A program made the translations under genes and the position numbers. The notes under the pieces are model-generated. The model was not told where the DNA came from. It worked only from the letters and a program-made list of their open reading frames with translations, and ran no database searches. Positions 54,510 through 62,803 of a DNA stretch of 64,000 nucleotides are shown piece by piece. This stretch comes from Acidulodesulfobacterium sp021802425. GTDB taxonomy: Bacteria > SZUA-79 > Acidulodesulfobacterales > Acidulodesulfobacteraceae. The stretch's first letter is position 1; every line of letters starts with the position of its first letter. The DNA is taken from positions 1-64,000 of the forward strand of contig JAJZXJ010000008.1 of NCBI GenBank assembly GCA_021802425.1, written 5' to 3'.

Positions 54510-55280
54510 TTATTTGGAATAAAGCCCGACTTTCAGGGAATCGAACCATGTCAAAAATCTGCTAACCATCTCCTTTCCTTTAAAAATGAGACCGTGCTGC
54601 GGCGCTATCATTTCGATATCGAGCTTAGAAATCCTATCGATCCAGACCTTTTTCGGTTCATTCGACGGCATCCATCTCTTATGAAAATATTCCATATATT
54701 TAATATGACTATCGAAGTCTTGAACGAATATATTCGGTTTTCTTTTTCCTTTTAAATCTTCCTTGGGAACAAGCGCTGCCCCGATGTCGCCCGTAAAAAG
54801 TATTTTTGAAACAGGGTCGTATAGATTTAAGTGCCCCGGTGAATGCAGGTAATGCGCAGGGATTATCTCAAAGGCATAATCCTTTGTCATATTCAGCTTC
54901 ATACCCGTATCTTCAACCATTATCATATTTTCGGGCCTTGCTCCATAATGCGATATAAATGTGGACCAAATCCTGTCTATTATAACCTTCGAGTCGGTGA
55001 TGGAAAGCCATAAAGCCAATGCCGAGATTACATCGGGGTCCTGATGGGAGGAAAAGATGTATTTCACTTCAGACATTCTGACTTCGCCGGCAAAAGCGGA
55101 TGAAACGGACGAAAACATTTCTATGCCGCCGGGATCCATTATTGTCGCCACCTTGTCGTGTATGAGCAAATATTGATTCGTATCTATTATGTAATCGGGT
55201 CTCTCAAAGTCCTTGCCAAAATAAATAAACTTATGATTGGGCGATTCAAACAGAATTTCGGAAATCATATATATGCTCAC
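54510..55280 (-). CDS. Metallo-beta-lactamase-fold di-iron protein, probable oxygen/iron sensor (ODP-like)
   Basis: A 256-residue protein resembling the oxygenase-like half of flavodiiron proteins without the flavodoxin part. Probable iron ligands: His-x-Asp-x-Asp in SSHQDPDVI, His in AHYLHSPGH, Asp in FTGDIGAA and His in APQHGLIF. This ligand order is that of flavodiiron proteins and of the ODP oxygen-binding protein described in Treponema, in which a chemoreceptor gene is its neighbour. The gene directly upstream here is a soluble chemoreceptor. An independent hydrolase role is the alternative. Confidence 0.8.
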   Translation of the reverse strand: MSIYMISEILFESPNHKFIYFGKDFERPDYIIDTNQYLLIHDKVATIMDPGGIEMFSSVSSAFAGEVRMSEVKYIFSSHQDPDVISALALWLSITDSKVIIDRIWSTFISHYGARPENMIMVEDTGMKLNMTKDYAFEIIPAHYLHSPGHLNLYDPVSKILFTGDIGAALVPKEDLKGKRKPNIFVQDFDSHIKYMEYFHKRWMPSNEPKKVWIDRISKLDIEMIAPQHGLIFKGKEMVSRFLTWFDSLKVGLYSK

Positions 55281-55305
55281 CTATTTCAAGTTAAATTACC
55301 TTAAA

Positions 55306-56013
55306 TCACACGCAAATCTCTGAAACTTTGCCGTCTATATTCCTAATAGTTTTCGTAAGCCCTTCGTTTAATTTACTGTCTATCCTGAGGGTATCGTTAA
55401 GTTTCGCGCTGACCTTTCTAATGCCGAATAGAACATTAGATATTTCCTTTGTCGAACTTGAAGACTTTTCCGAAAGTTTTCTTACCTCATCCGCCACGAC
55501 CGCAAACCCCCTGCCTGCTTCCCCTGCCCTCGCGGCTTCGATTGCGGCGTTCAAAGCCAATAAATTGATTTGGTCGGTTATCGAAACAATGGTGCTGAGT
55601 ATTTCATCTGTAAAAAGCGTCAGCTTATAAAGTTCGATCGAGTCGTTATATGTCTTTTCAAGTGTTGAAAATGAGCTTGAATACATATGGGCTAATGAAT
55701 CGACGAAATTTTTCATATTGTCTTTAGACTCCCTGCAATTTTTAACGAACCGGTTAAATTTTTCGTTAAGTATAGGAAGTTCTTCAGAATCCTTTGCGCA
55801 TGAGCTAAGAAGGTTGTCTTTGTTCGCTATAGCGTCTTCCTGCGAAGAAATTTTTAGCTTTAACGCCTCTATCTCTTTTTTATAACCATCGACAACCCCT
55901 GCGGTTTCACTGTTCTTTTTGCTCAAAGACAGGTTAAGTTCATTATTCTTTTTTTTAAGTTCGGCAATTTCGCTAAGTAATTTTTGATATTCTTTACCCG
56001 ATATAAGTTTCAT
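55306..56013 (-). CDS. Soluble methyl-accepting chemotaxis-type signalling protein
   Basis: About 235 residues: an N-terminal coiled coil (IAELKKKNNELNLSLSKK) followed by the receptor hairpin tip DQINLLALNAAIEAARAGEAG and RGFAVVADEVRKL. No membrane helix and no ligand domain, so it needs a separate sensor. The start at 56013 is supported by AAGGAAG with a four-base spacer; the frame is open upstream to 56067 but that part is unlike the family. It ends 25 bp before the di-iron protein gene, so the two form an operon. No cheA or cheW is in the window. Confidence 0.9.
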   Translation of the reverse strand: MKLISGKEYQKLLSEIAELKKKNNELNLSLSKKNSETAGVVDGYKKEIEALKLKISSQEDAIANKDNLLSSCAKDSEELPILNEKFNRFVKNCRESKDNMKNFVDSLAHMYSSSFSTLEKTYNDSIELYKLTLFTDEILSTIVSITDQINLLALNAAIEAARAGEAGRGFAVVADEVRKLSEKSSSSTKEISNVLFGIRKVSAKLNDTLRIDSKLNEGLTKTIRNIDGKVSEICV

Positions 56014-56113
56014 AGCGCTTCCTTGTTTAGAATAATTTAAAGAATTATTATATCTACCTAAATCCAATACATATACATTATATTTATATTTATATTTAAT
56101 TCAATATATATTT

Positions 56114-58159
56114 TTATATATTTTTGCATTTTAGGGTTATTGCCATTGAGCATTTTATTCCGTCCATCGCGCTTGTTATAATCCCTCCGGAATAACCGGA
56201 ACCTTCGCCGCAGGGATATAAACCCTTTACGGAGACCGATTCGAAATCATCACCTCTTTTTATGCGAACGGCGGACGATGTTCCCGCTTCGACGGCGGTT
56301 AAAACGGAGTTTGAAATAAACCCCTTGAACTTCGTCTCGAATTCGATTAAAGAACCTGCTATAAAAATATTTAAAAAATCCGGGATTATATCAAAAAGGT
56401 CATAATATTTGACGGCAGGGAGATAAGAGGGCTTTGGCAAACCGGCAAAATTATTTAACGGCAAGGCTAATGATAAAGCATTTTTTGGTAAATTTTTAAT
56501 AAAAAATTTAAATTTATTTAATGAACCTGCAATATCTGCCCCGTTATAAAAATTTAAATCCGCGTCCGCGTTACCGTAATCCTTGCTTTTATTGAGCAAG
56601 CCGCCTTTTAAAACGGCACCCGCAGCTTTATTTTTAACGGCCGCGGCCTTACCGATAACGCCGCCGACATAATCCGCCGTCGGTTGAAACGGTGCGGTAA
56701 AATTACCGCCGCCGGCATTAAAAGCCCTGCTTTCCACGCTTTGCCTGAATATCAGCCCGCCCATATCGGAAGATAGAAGCCCGCTATCCATATAATTACC
56801 CATGTAATTCAGCATCTCGGGTCTAACCGTTGCTACGATAGCGCTGTTGGAATTTTCGAGGTCCCTTCCCGAATAACTCATCCCGTTAACGCAAAGATGG
56901 TTTTCCTTGGAACTCGAGTTTATAACGAGTCCTCCCGGACACATGCAAAACGAGTATCCGCCAAAACCTTTTGAACTTATATTGTAATACACGCTCTCAA
57001 GTTCCTTGCTTTTATACTCTTTATGATTTAAATTATTTTCCTTTTTACCGCCCTTGCTTTCCTTGCTCCCTCTAAAAAACAAACGATTAATAAAATCCCT
57101 TTTATGTTCCATTCTGAACCCGACAGCGAAGGGTTTTTTTTCCATATAAACCCCGCTTTTTTTTAACAGCTCATATGTGCCGTAACTGTTTGAACCTGCG
57201 GCGATAATTAAGAAATCGGCTTTTAAAACCCTTTTATCCGTTATAACCGAATGCAGCATGAACGGTTTCGCTTCCCCTTTCGGCGCTTCTGTAATTATAT
57301 CCGTCAATTCCTCTTCATAAAAGATTTCAACTCCGTTTTTTATAAGGTAAGTTCTGATGTTTTTAAGAATATGTATTAATTCGTCGCTGCCGAGATGCGG
57401 CTTATGCTCAGTCAAAATATCGCTTTTTGCACCCATTTTTACCAAAAAATCTAAAACATAGGATACTAACGGATCATTTTTTCTTGTCGTAAGCTTGCCG
57501 TCAGAAAATGTCCCCGCCCCTCCTTCGCCAAACACGACATTGCTCTTTTCGTTAAATTTTGCATTGCCCCATAAATCGCTTACATCTCTTAACCTATCTT
57601 CTACTCTTTTCCCTTTTTCGATAATAATCGGCTTTATCCCATTACTTACGAATGAAACGGCTGCAAAAATTCCGGCAGGACCCATCCCCGCGATTAAAAC
57701 ATTAGGTTTGTTTTTTCCGGCAGTATTATCCGCATATTTTGCATTTTCAAAAATATTATTCTTTTTACCGTAAAAAAAGCCTTCTTCTTCTTTATTAGCC
57801 TTCCTTGCTTTTATTTTATTTTCGAGCAAATAATTTAAAACGATATCTTCGACTTCGGCATTTATGTTAAGCGCCTCTGTGCTTGCGTTCACATCCGTTT
57901 TAAATCGTTCAACTTTTATATTTATAATGGCTTTAAAGACAGTTTTAGGCTCTTTTTGCCTTAAATCTAAAGATTTCTTAATAATCTTAGAAGAAATTAA
58001 TAAATCTTTTTTATCTAAATCTAAATCCCCTTTTTCCGAACGGAATTTAAAGTTTTCAAATATTTTTTCCAAGCGCTTGGAAAAAAAATCCTCGTATGCC
58101 TTTTCGAAATGGTCGCCGCCGCCGATTACCCCTGTCTTAAAATCGTATATAATTAACAT
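56114..58159 (-). CDS. FAD-dependent oxidoreductase of the COG2509 type
   Basis: A 681-residue flavoprotein of unassigned function. An N-terminal region (1-140) with the family lead-in is followed by the FAD-binding motif VLIAGMGPAGIFAAVSF, the characteristic VVFGEGGAGTFSDGKLTTR, FLIIAAGSNSYGTYELL, FCMCPGGLVINSSS and a C-terminal CGEGSGYSGGIITSAMDGIK. A lysine- and glycine-rich insertion (SKESKGGKKENN) lies mid-protein. Such proteins are widespread in anaerobes. Its substrate cannot be deduced. Confidence 0.88.
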   Translation of the reverse strand: MLIIYDFKTGVIGGGDHFEKAYEDFFSKRLEKIFENFKFRSEKGDLDLDKKDLLISSKIIKKSLDLRQKEPKTVFKAIINIKVERFKTDVNASTEALNINAEVEDIVLNYLLENKIKARKANKEEEGFFYGKKNNIFENAKYADNTAGKNKPNVLIAGMGPAGIFAAVSFVSNGIKPIIIEKGKRVEDRLRDVSDLWGNAKFNEKSNVVFGEGGAGTFSDGKLTTRKNDPLVSYVLDFLVKMGAKSDILTEHKPHLGSDELIHILKNIRTYLIKNGVEIFYEEELTDIITEAPKGEAKPFMLHSVITDKRVLKADFLIIAAGSNSYGTYELLKKSGVYMEKKPFAVGFRMEHKRDFINRLFFRGSKESKGGKKENNLNHKEYKSKELESVYYNISSKGFGGYSFCMCPGGLVINSSSKENHLCVNGMSYSGRDLENSNSAIVATVRPEMLNYMGNYMDSGLLSSDMGGLIFRQSVESRAFNAGGGNFTAPFQPTADYVGGVIGKAAAVKNKAAGAVLKGGLLNKSKDYGNADADLNFYNGADIAGSLNKFKFFIKNLPKNALSLALPLNNFAGLPKPSYLPAVKYYDLFDIIPDFLNIFIAGSLIEFETKFKGFISNSVLTAVEAGTSSAVRIKRGDDFESVSVKGLYPCGEGSGYSGGIITSAMDGIKCSMAITLKCKNI

Positions 58160-58201
58160 AAAATACCAAAATATATCCGTGATTTTATTCGATATAAAAG
58201 T

Positions 58202-58693
58202 TTATGAGGGATTTACCAAAGATACCGCAGGTTCTTTAGCCAACTCTTCTTTGCTTAATTTGATTGAATTTTTAAGCGGGATTAAAAGCACGGGGCACAG
58301 GGAATTTTTTGCAACCGAAAAAGAAATCGAACCTGATATAAATTCCTTAACGCCTATTTTTTGATGAGTTCCTATGGCAATTAAATCCGACCCTTTTTTC
58401 CTCGAAAAATTAAGAATTTCGGATGCGGGGAAACCGTAAGATATAAAAATCTCATAATTTAAATAATATAAACCCGATTTTTTTAATCCATCTTCCACGG
58501 CCTCATGTGCTTCCTTCATTTTAAGCTGAAGATTGGCCTTCCTGTTTATTATAGAAAACGGCGCGGAAGAGATTACATGCAAAATGTAAAATTTTGCCGC
58601 ATTTTCCCTAAAAAACGAAGCGGCTTGCGTTAATATAAAAGATGTTTCAAAATTTAAATCGATTGCGACAAGAACCTTTTTTTCTATTTCCAT
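58202..58693 (-). CDS. Universal stress protein (UspA family)
   Basis: 163 residues with the Usp fold: VLVAIDLNFETSFILTQA at the start, FYILHVISS, SDLIAIGTHQKIG and a C-terminal nucleotide-loop-like stretch ISGSISFSVAKNSLCPVLLI. The G-2x-G-9x-G(S/T) pattern is only partly kept, so ATP binding is uncertain. It is divergent from the ferritin-like gene across a perfect palindrome. Confidence 0.9.
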   Translation of the reverse strand: MEIEKKVLVAIDLNFETSFILTQAASFFRENAAKFYILHVISSAPFSIINRKANLQLKMKEAHEAVEDGLKKSGLYYLNYEIFISYGFPASEILNFSRKKGSDLIAIGTHQKIGVKEFISGSISFSVAKNSLCPVLLIPLKNSIKLSKEELAKEPAVSLVNPS

Positions 58694-58756
58694 ATTTTAA
58701 TATTATCTAATTCAAACAATTTTTTCAAGGATTGTAAAATATTAATAAACTATTTA

Positions 58757-58786
58757 AATATTCCCAAATCGGGATTTGGGAATATT
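58757..58786. promoter_or_regulatory. Perfect palindrome between divergent usp and ferritin-like genes
   Basis: AATATTCCCAAAT (58757-58769) and ATTTGGGAATATT (58774-58786) are exact complements around a CGGG loop. It lies in a divergent intergenic space without a following T-run, so a transcription-factor operator is more likely than a terminator. Confidence 0.5.
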
Positions 58787-58894
58787 AACCGACTTGATTT
58801 TTAAGAAAAAATCGGGTACAATTTTACATAATTGAGCCGTTTGTTAGAGCGGAAGCCGAATAATAACAGCAATATTTGCATATGGGGGATGTAT

Positions 58895-59146
58895 ATGTGC
58901 GAAGATTACCATGACTCGAATTTAACGAAAGAAACAAGAAACCTTGAAATGGCAAGACAATCTTTAATCGAAGAATTTCAAGCAATTAACTGGTATCAAG
59001 AAAGATTCGAACTTACCGGAGACGAGGAATTAAAAAAAATTTTAGCCCACAACAGGGACGAAGAAAAAGAACATGCAGCAATGCTTATGGAATACATTAG
59101 AAAAAATGACCCCGTTCAGGATGACAAATTTCTTCATCACGATTAA
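58895..59146 (+). CDS. Encapsulated-ferritin-like protein (EncFtn family), no cargo tail
   Basis: 83 residues from the ATG at 58895, which has GGGGGAT five bases upstream; the frame is open from 58832 but the extra 21 residues are unlike the family. The core SLIEEFQAINWYQERFEL and ILAHNRDEEKEHAAM contain the Glu, Trp-Tyr and Glu-x-x-His residues of the EncFtn ferroxidase centre, which forms at a dimer interface. Members usually go on with a helix and an encapsulin-targeting tail; this one stops at DDKFLHHD. No encapsulin shell gene is in the window. Probable role: iron oxidation or detoxification. Confidence 0.87.
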   Translation: MCEDYHDSNLTKETRNLEMARQSLIEEFQAINWYQERFELTGDEELKKILAHNRDEEKEHAAMLMEYIRKNDPVQDDKFLHHD

Positions 59147-59153
59147 TCACGGC

Positions 59154-60002
59154 TTAATTAATCTCCGCCGTTCTAATGTTAAGGTCTTTATCTATTTTTA
59201 ACAATGTATAATTGTTGACGCACTTCCACCCTCTGTCGGAATCGTAAGGCTCCGATGCAACCACGGCTTTATCTTCGTCTATCAAGTAATATAAAGAATA
59301 ATATGCCAATCTCGGCTGCTTCGCTGGATCTTCCCCTTTCTTTTTAGCCTTCGCAAGCCTTAACGCATACAGGTCGTTTTTTGGATCTTTCAGTAAAAAA
59401 TTGATGGCGGTAAAATCGAATCTATTAACAAAATCGGAAATAAAATCTTTAAGTCCGTCGAAATCGACGCCGTTTTTAAAATTGCCGGCAATTAAGTTTA
59501 ACAGGGCCTGCGAGTCCGTCATAGATTCGTCTCCAAGGTTATAAACCGTCCCATTATGGGCTAATACATAGCTCGAATAAGGGCTGTCCGAATTTTCCCA
59601 ATCGGTAACATTATCAATCCCCTTAACTTCAAAAAAATCCGGGCTCACATAGGGGTGGGCATGGATATTGTCAATCTCCCCTTTTCCGCTTGAAGCCAGT
59701 CTTATATGTGATATTAAAAGATTTCCGTTAATATAATTAAGTCTTTCGGATAACTCTGCGCTTTCGGTAATAGGGGTTCCGCTTTTAAACAAAAACTCGC
59801 GCTCAGGTTCTTTACCTTCATTGTTTTGCCTGTTATTTTTAAACGACATAACATATATGCCGAAACCATCTTTGTGAGGGGCATCGTAAGCCTTCTTAGA
59901 CTGCGCCTTAAGGCTGTGGAATGCTCCCCCGTTTTCTCTGTCTTCGATTATGTATTTATAATAGATTTTATTTTTTGACATAACCCCGATCATTCTACAC
60001 AC
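59154..60002 (-). CDS. Class II glutamine amidotransferase domain protein (YafJ-like)
   Basis: 282 residues. It begins MCRMIGV, giving the N-terminal catalytic Cys2 after Met removal, followed by KDGFGIYVM, ISHIRLASSGKGEIDNIHAHPY and YVLAHNGTVYNLGDESMTDSQALLNLI, the glutaminase site. C-terminal text VVASEPYDSDRGWKCV is typical of stand-alone YafJ/DUG3-type enzymes. No synthase domain. The substrate is unknown. It converges with the ferritin-like gene seven bases apart. Confidence 0.87.
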   Translation of the reverse strand: MCRMIGVMSKNKIYYKYIIEDRENGGAFHSLKAQSKKAYDAPHKDGFGIYVMSFKNNRQNNEGKEPEREFLFKSGTPITESAELSERLNYINGNLLISHIRLASSGKGEIDNIHAHPYVSPDFFEVKGIDNVTDWENSDSPYSSYVLAHNGTVYNLGDESMTDSQALLNLIAGNFKNGVDFDGLKDFISDFVNRFDFTAINFLLKDPKNDLYALRLAKAKKKGEDPAKQPRLAYYSLYYLIDEDKAVVASEPYDSDRGWKCVNNYTLLKIDKDLNIRTAEIN

Positions 60003-60319
60003 GCTGTTTTCTCCTCGTTTAACCCTTTGTTTTAATACTATTTTATTAAATTTATTATTTTTAGTTTAATATATATTAATCAAAATAATGCTTTTCAAAA
60101 AGTTTTAATATATGTTATATTAAATGCGGGTAATCCGACAATACGGCAGGAAGATCGAAAACCCCGCCAGATTCGAAAGAAAGCAACGGTATTGATTCAG
60201 AATGTGCGTGTTTTCTCGGATTGCCCTGCCATTAGCTATTGAGCCTTTATGACTTTGCTCTATAATACCATAAAAACAATATAAAATATATCCCCCTAAT
60301 TGCAGGCAGAAACTTTTAA
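60003..60319. other. 317-bp intergenic region before iorA
   Basis: AT-rich next to the amidotransferase gene, then a more mixed part (about 60120-60260). I see no convincing gene, terminator or strong promoter. Short minus-strand frames extend into it, but they are antisense to iorA and carry no motif. Confidence 0.4.
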
Positions 60320-62200
60320 GTGAATATAATAAATAAAACTGCAAAAATTAGCACTGCCCTTCTCACAGGCAACGAAGCAATAGCCGCCGGCGCTTACAAA
60401 GCCGGCGTTAATGTGGCAACAGGCTACCCGGGCACCCCAAGTTCCGAAATCCTTCCCTATCTTGCAAGATTTAACAATGCTATCGTTAACTGGTCGATAA
60501 ACGAAAAAACGGCGCTCGAAATAGCGATCGGCGCATCTATCGGTTATAAAAGGTCTATGTTCGCCACAAAACATGTCGGACTTAATGTAGCTTCGGATCC
60601 GCTTATGACTCTTGCGATAACGGGAGTTCGCGGCGGCATCGTCATTATCACCGCCGATGACCCCGCTATGCACAGTTCTCAAAACGAACAGGACAACAGG
60701 TTTTATTCAAAATTTGCCAAAGTTCCGATGTTTGAACCCTCGGATAGCAACGAATGTTTTAAATTTACCGATTCGGCTTTTGAAATAAGCGAAAGGTTCG
60801 ATACGCCCGTTATAATCAGAACGACTACAAGAATATCCCACTCAAAAAGTATTGTCCATATTGAACCGGCTTATCTGCCGAATATGAATTCAAATTTAGA
60901 AAACGAAAATAATTCTTGCCTGAAAAAAAAACCATACATTAAAGACATAGAAAAATTTGTTATGGCTCCTGTTTATGCAAGAAAGAGGCATAAAATTGCA
61001 ATAGAAAGGCTAAAAAAATTGCAGGAATTTTCAAATAATTCCGGCATTAACAAGATCGAATATAACAGCCTTGATTTTGGAATAATTACAAGCGGGATTT
61101 CATACCAGTATGTTAAAGAAATTGCTCCGTTCGCCTCCGTTTTAAAACTCTCTTTTTCTTATCCCGTTCCTGATTTACTTATTAAAGAATTTGTAAAAAG
61201 AGTAAAAAGCGTCATTATAGTCGAGGAATTAGAACCGTTTATACAAAATGAAATATCCTCTATAGGCATAAACTTAAGGGGCAAAGAGATTTTTAACAGA
61301 TTCGGGGAACTTACGCCCGATACGGTAAAAGAAGGGCTTATAAATGCCGGCTTTATTAAAAAATATGACAATAAATCGTCTGACAAATTGCAGGGAAAAG
61401 GCGGCTTGAGCAAACTTGACAGTCTTTTGGAAAAATTGCCTCAAAGGCTTCCTGCTCTTTGCAGCGGATGCCCGCATACCTCCGTATTTTATGCCCTGAA
61501 AAAACTCAAGGTTCCGGTTATGGGAGACATAGGCTGTTATACCCTTGGCGCATTACCGCCTCTAAATGCAATGGATAGCTGCATATCGATGGGACTTGCC
61601 TTTGGAGCGGCGCAGGGCTTATCTTTATCAAATTCCTCGCCTAAAAAAATTGCAGGCATAATGGGGGATTCTACATTTTTTCATTCCGGTATTACTTCAT
61701 TAATAGACGCAAAATACAATAACGCCTGCTTCACGGCAATTATTTTAGATAATTCGACAACCGCGATGACAGGCGGACAGGATCATCCCGGAACCGGTAA
61801 AAACCTGTCTTCGAGTCAAGTCGTATCTAACAAAATAGACATAAAAAGAGTGGTGGAAGGCATTGGAATAGATGAAATATACATAATTGACCCGTATAAT
61901 TATAACGCCGTTTATAAAACCTTAAAAAAGGCGCTAAGCTCCAAAAATTTAAATGTGATTATCACAAAAAGGCCGTGCATTTTATATCCATGCAAAATCG
62001 ATCTAGGTAAAAAATTCAAGATACTCGAAGGTTGCAACGGATGCGATCTCTGCATGCAAATCGGATGCCCTTCTATCCTTAATTCGGAGAATTTTTTGGA
62101 TAATAATAAACCGATTCCTTTTATCGACAGCTCGTGCATCGGCTGTTCTATTTGCAAAGACATATGCGTATTTAACTTTATCGAAGAAATTAAATCTTAA
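60320..62200 (+). CDS. iorA: Indolepyruvate:ferredoxin oxidoreductase alpha subunit
   Basis: Oxidatively decarboxylates indolepyruvate and other aryl pyruvates to aryl-acetyl-CoA with thiamine diphosphate, reducing ferredoxin. 626 residues: the PP-like first domain (ATGYPGTPSSEIL, DDPAMHSSQNEQDNR), the TPP-binding domain (GDIGCYTLGALPPL, GIMGDSTFFHSG, ILDNSTTAMTGGQDHPGTG) and C-terminal iron-sulfur motifs (CNGCDLCMQIGCP and CIGCSICKDIC). The start is GTG at 60320, with only a weak ribosome site. It is followed 18 bp later by iorB. Confidence 0.95.
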   Translation: MNIINKTAKISTALLTGNEAIAAGAYKAGVNVATGYPGTPSSEILPYLARFNNAIVNWSINEKTALEIAIGASIGYKRSMFATKHVGLNVASDPLMTLAITGVRGGIVIITADDPAMHSSQNEQDNRFYSKFAKVPMFEPSDSNECFKFTDSAFEISERFDTPVIIRTTTRISHSKSIVHIEPAYLPNMNSNLENENNSCLKKKPYIKDIEKFVMAPVYARKRHKIAIERLKKLQEFSNNSGINKIEYNSLDFGIITSGISYQYVKEIAPFASVLKLSFSYPVPDLLIKEFVKRVKSVIIVEELEPFIQNEISSIGINLRGKEIFNRFGELTPDTVKEGLINAGFIKKYDNKSSDKLQGKGGLSKLDSLLEKLPQRLPALCSGCPHTSVFYALKKLKVPVMGDIGCYTLGALPPLNAMDSCISMGLAFGAAQGLSLSNSSPKKIAGIMGDSTFFHSGITSLIDAKYNNACFTAIILDNSTTAMTGGQDHPGTGKNLSSSQVVSNKIDIKRVVEGIGIDEIYIIDPYNYNAVYKTLKKALSSKNLNVIITKRPCILYPCKIDLGKKFKILEGCNGCDLCMQIGCPSILNSENFLDNNKPIPFIDSSCIGCSICKDICVFNFIEEIKS

Positions 62201-62218
62201 CGAACGAACCTTGAACTT

Positions 62219-62803
62219 ATGGATGCGCAAAATATATTAGTATGCGGAATCGGCGGACAGGGCGTGGTTCTTGCCGGAAAGATTATCGGTAATGCCGCTT
62301 ACGAGAAAGGCTTCGATGTTAAGACTTCGGAGGTTCACGGCATGTCTCAAAGAGGCGGTTCCGTCTCGACCCATATAAGATTTGGGGATAAGGTATTCTC
62401 GCCGCTTATACCGGGGCATGGCGCCGATATACTTCTTTCATTCGATATTTACGAAACTTTAAGATATGCCAAAGATTTTGCGGATAAAAAAACATTAATA
62501 ATTTCGTCAAATTATGGTAAGATTCCATTGTGGGCATCCGCCCGTGAAAATGACAGGATTTCTATTGCGGAGATTAGCGGGGCTTTAAAAATTAATTTCG
62601 ATAAACTGCTTATGGTTAATAATAAAGAAACGGCAATGTCTTTAGGAAATATCAAGGTTGCCAATATTATACCGATAGGGCTTTTGTCAAAATTTACCGA
62701 TATAGAAGAGGATTTCTGGTTTAAAGTTATCAAAGACAATGTTCCAAAAAAAACCGAAGAAATAAATATTAAGGCATTTTTAGCGGGTAGAAATGAAAAA
62801 TAA
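62219..62803 (+). CDS. iorB: Indolepyruvate:ferredoxin oxidoreductase beta subunit
   Basis: 194 residues of the gamma-domain type: ILVCGIGGQGVVLAGKIIG at the start, VKTSEVHGMSQRGGSVSTHIRFG and GADILLSFDIYETLRY. It completes the IorAB enzyme. Its end overlaps the start of the ligase gene by ten bases, so the three genes are one operon. Confidence 0.95.
   Translation: MDAQNILVCGIGGQGVVLAGKIIGNAAYEKGFDVKTSEVHGMSQRGGSVSTHIRFGDKVFSPLIPGHGADILLSFDIYETLRYAKDFADKKTLIISSNYGKIPLWASARENDRISIAEISGALKINFDKLLMVNNKETAMSLGNIKVANIIPIGLLSKFTDIEEDFWFKVIKDNVPKKTEEINIKAFLAGRNEK

Noticed and set aside
60120..60344. Minus-strand 74-codon frame overlapping the iorA start
   Set aside because: No ribosome site or motif; it is antisense to the iorA start, which is well supported by homology.
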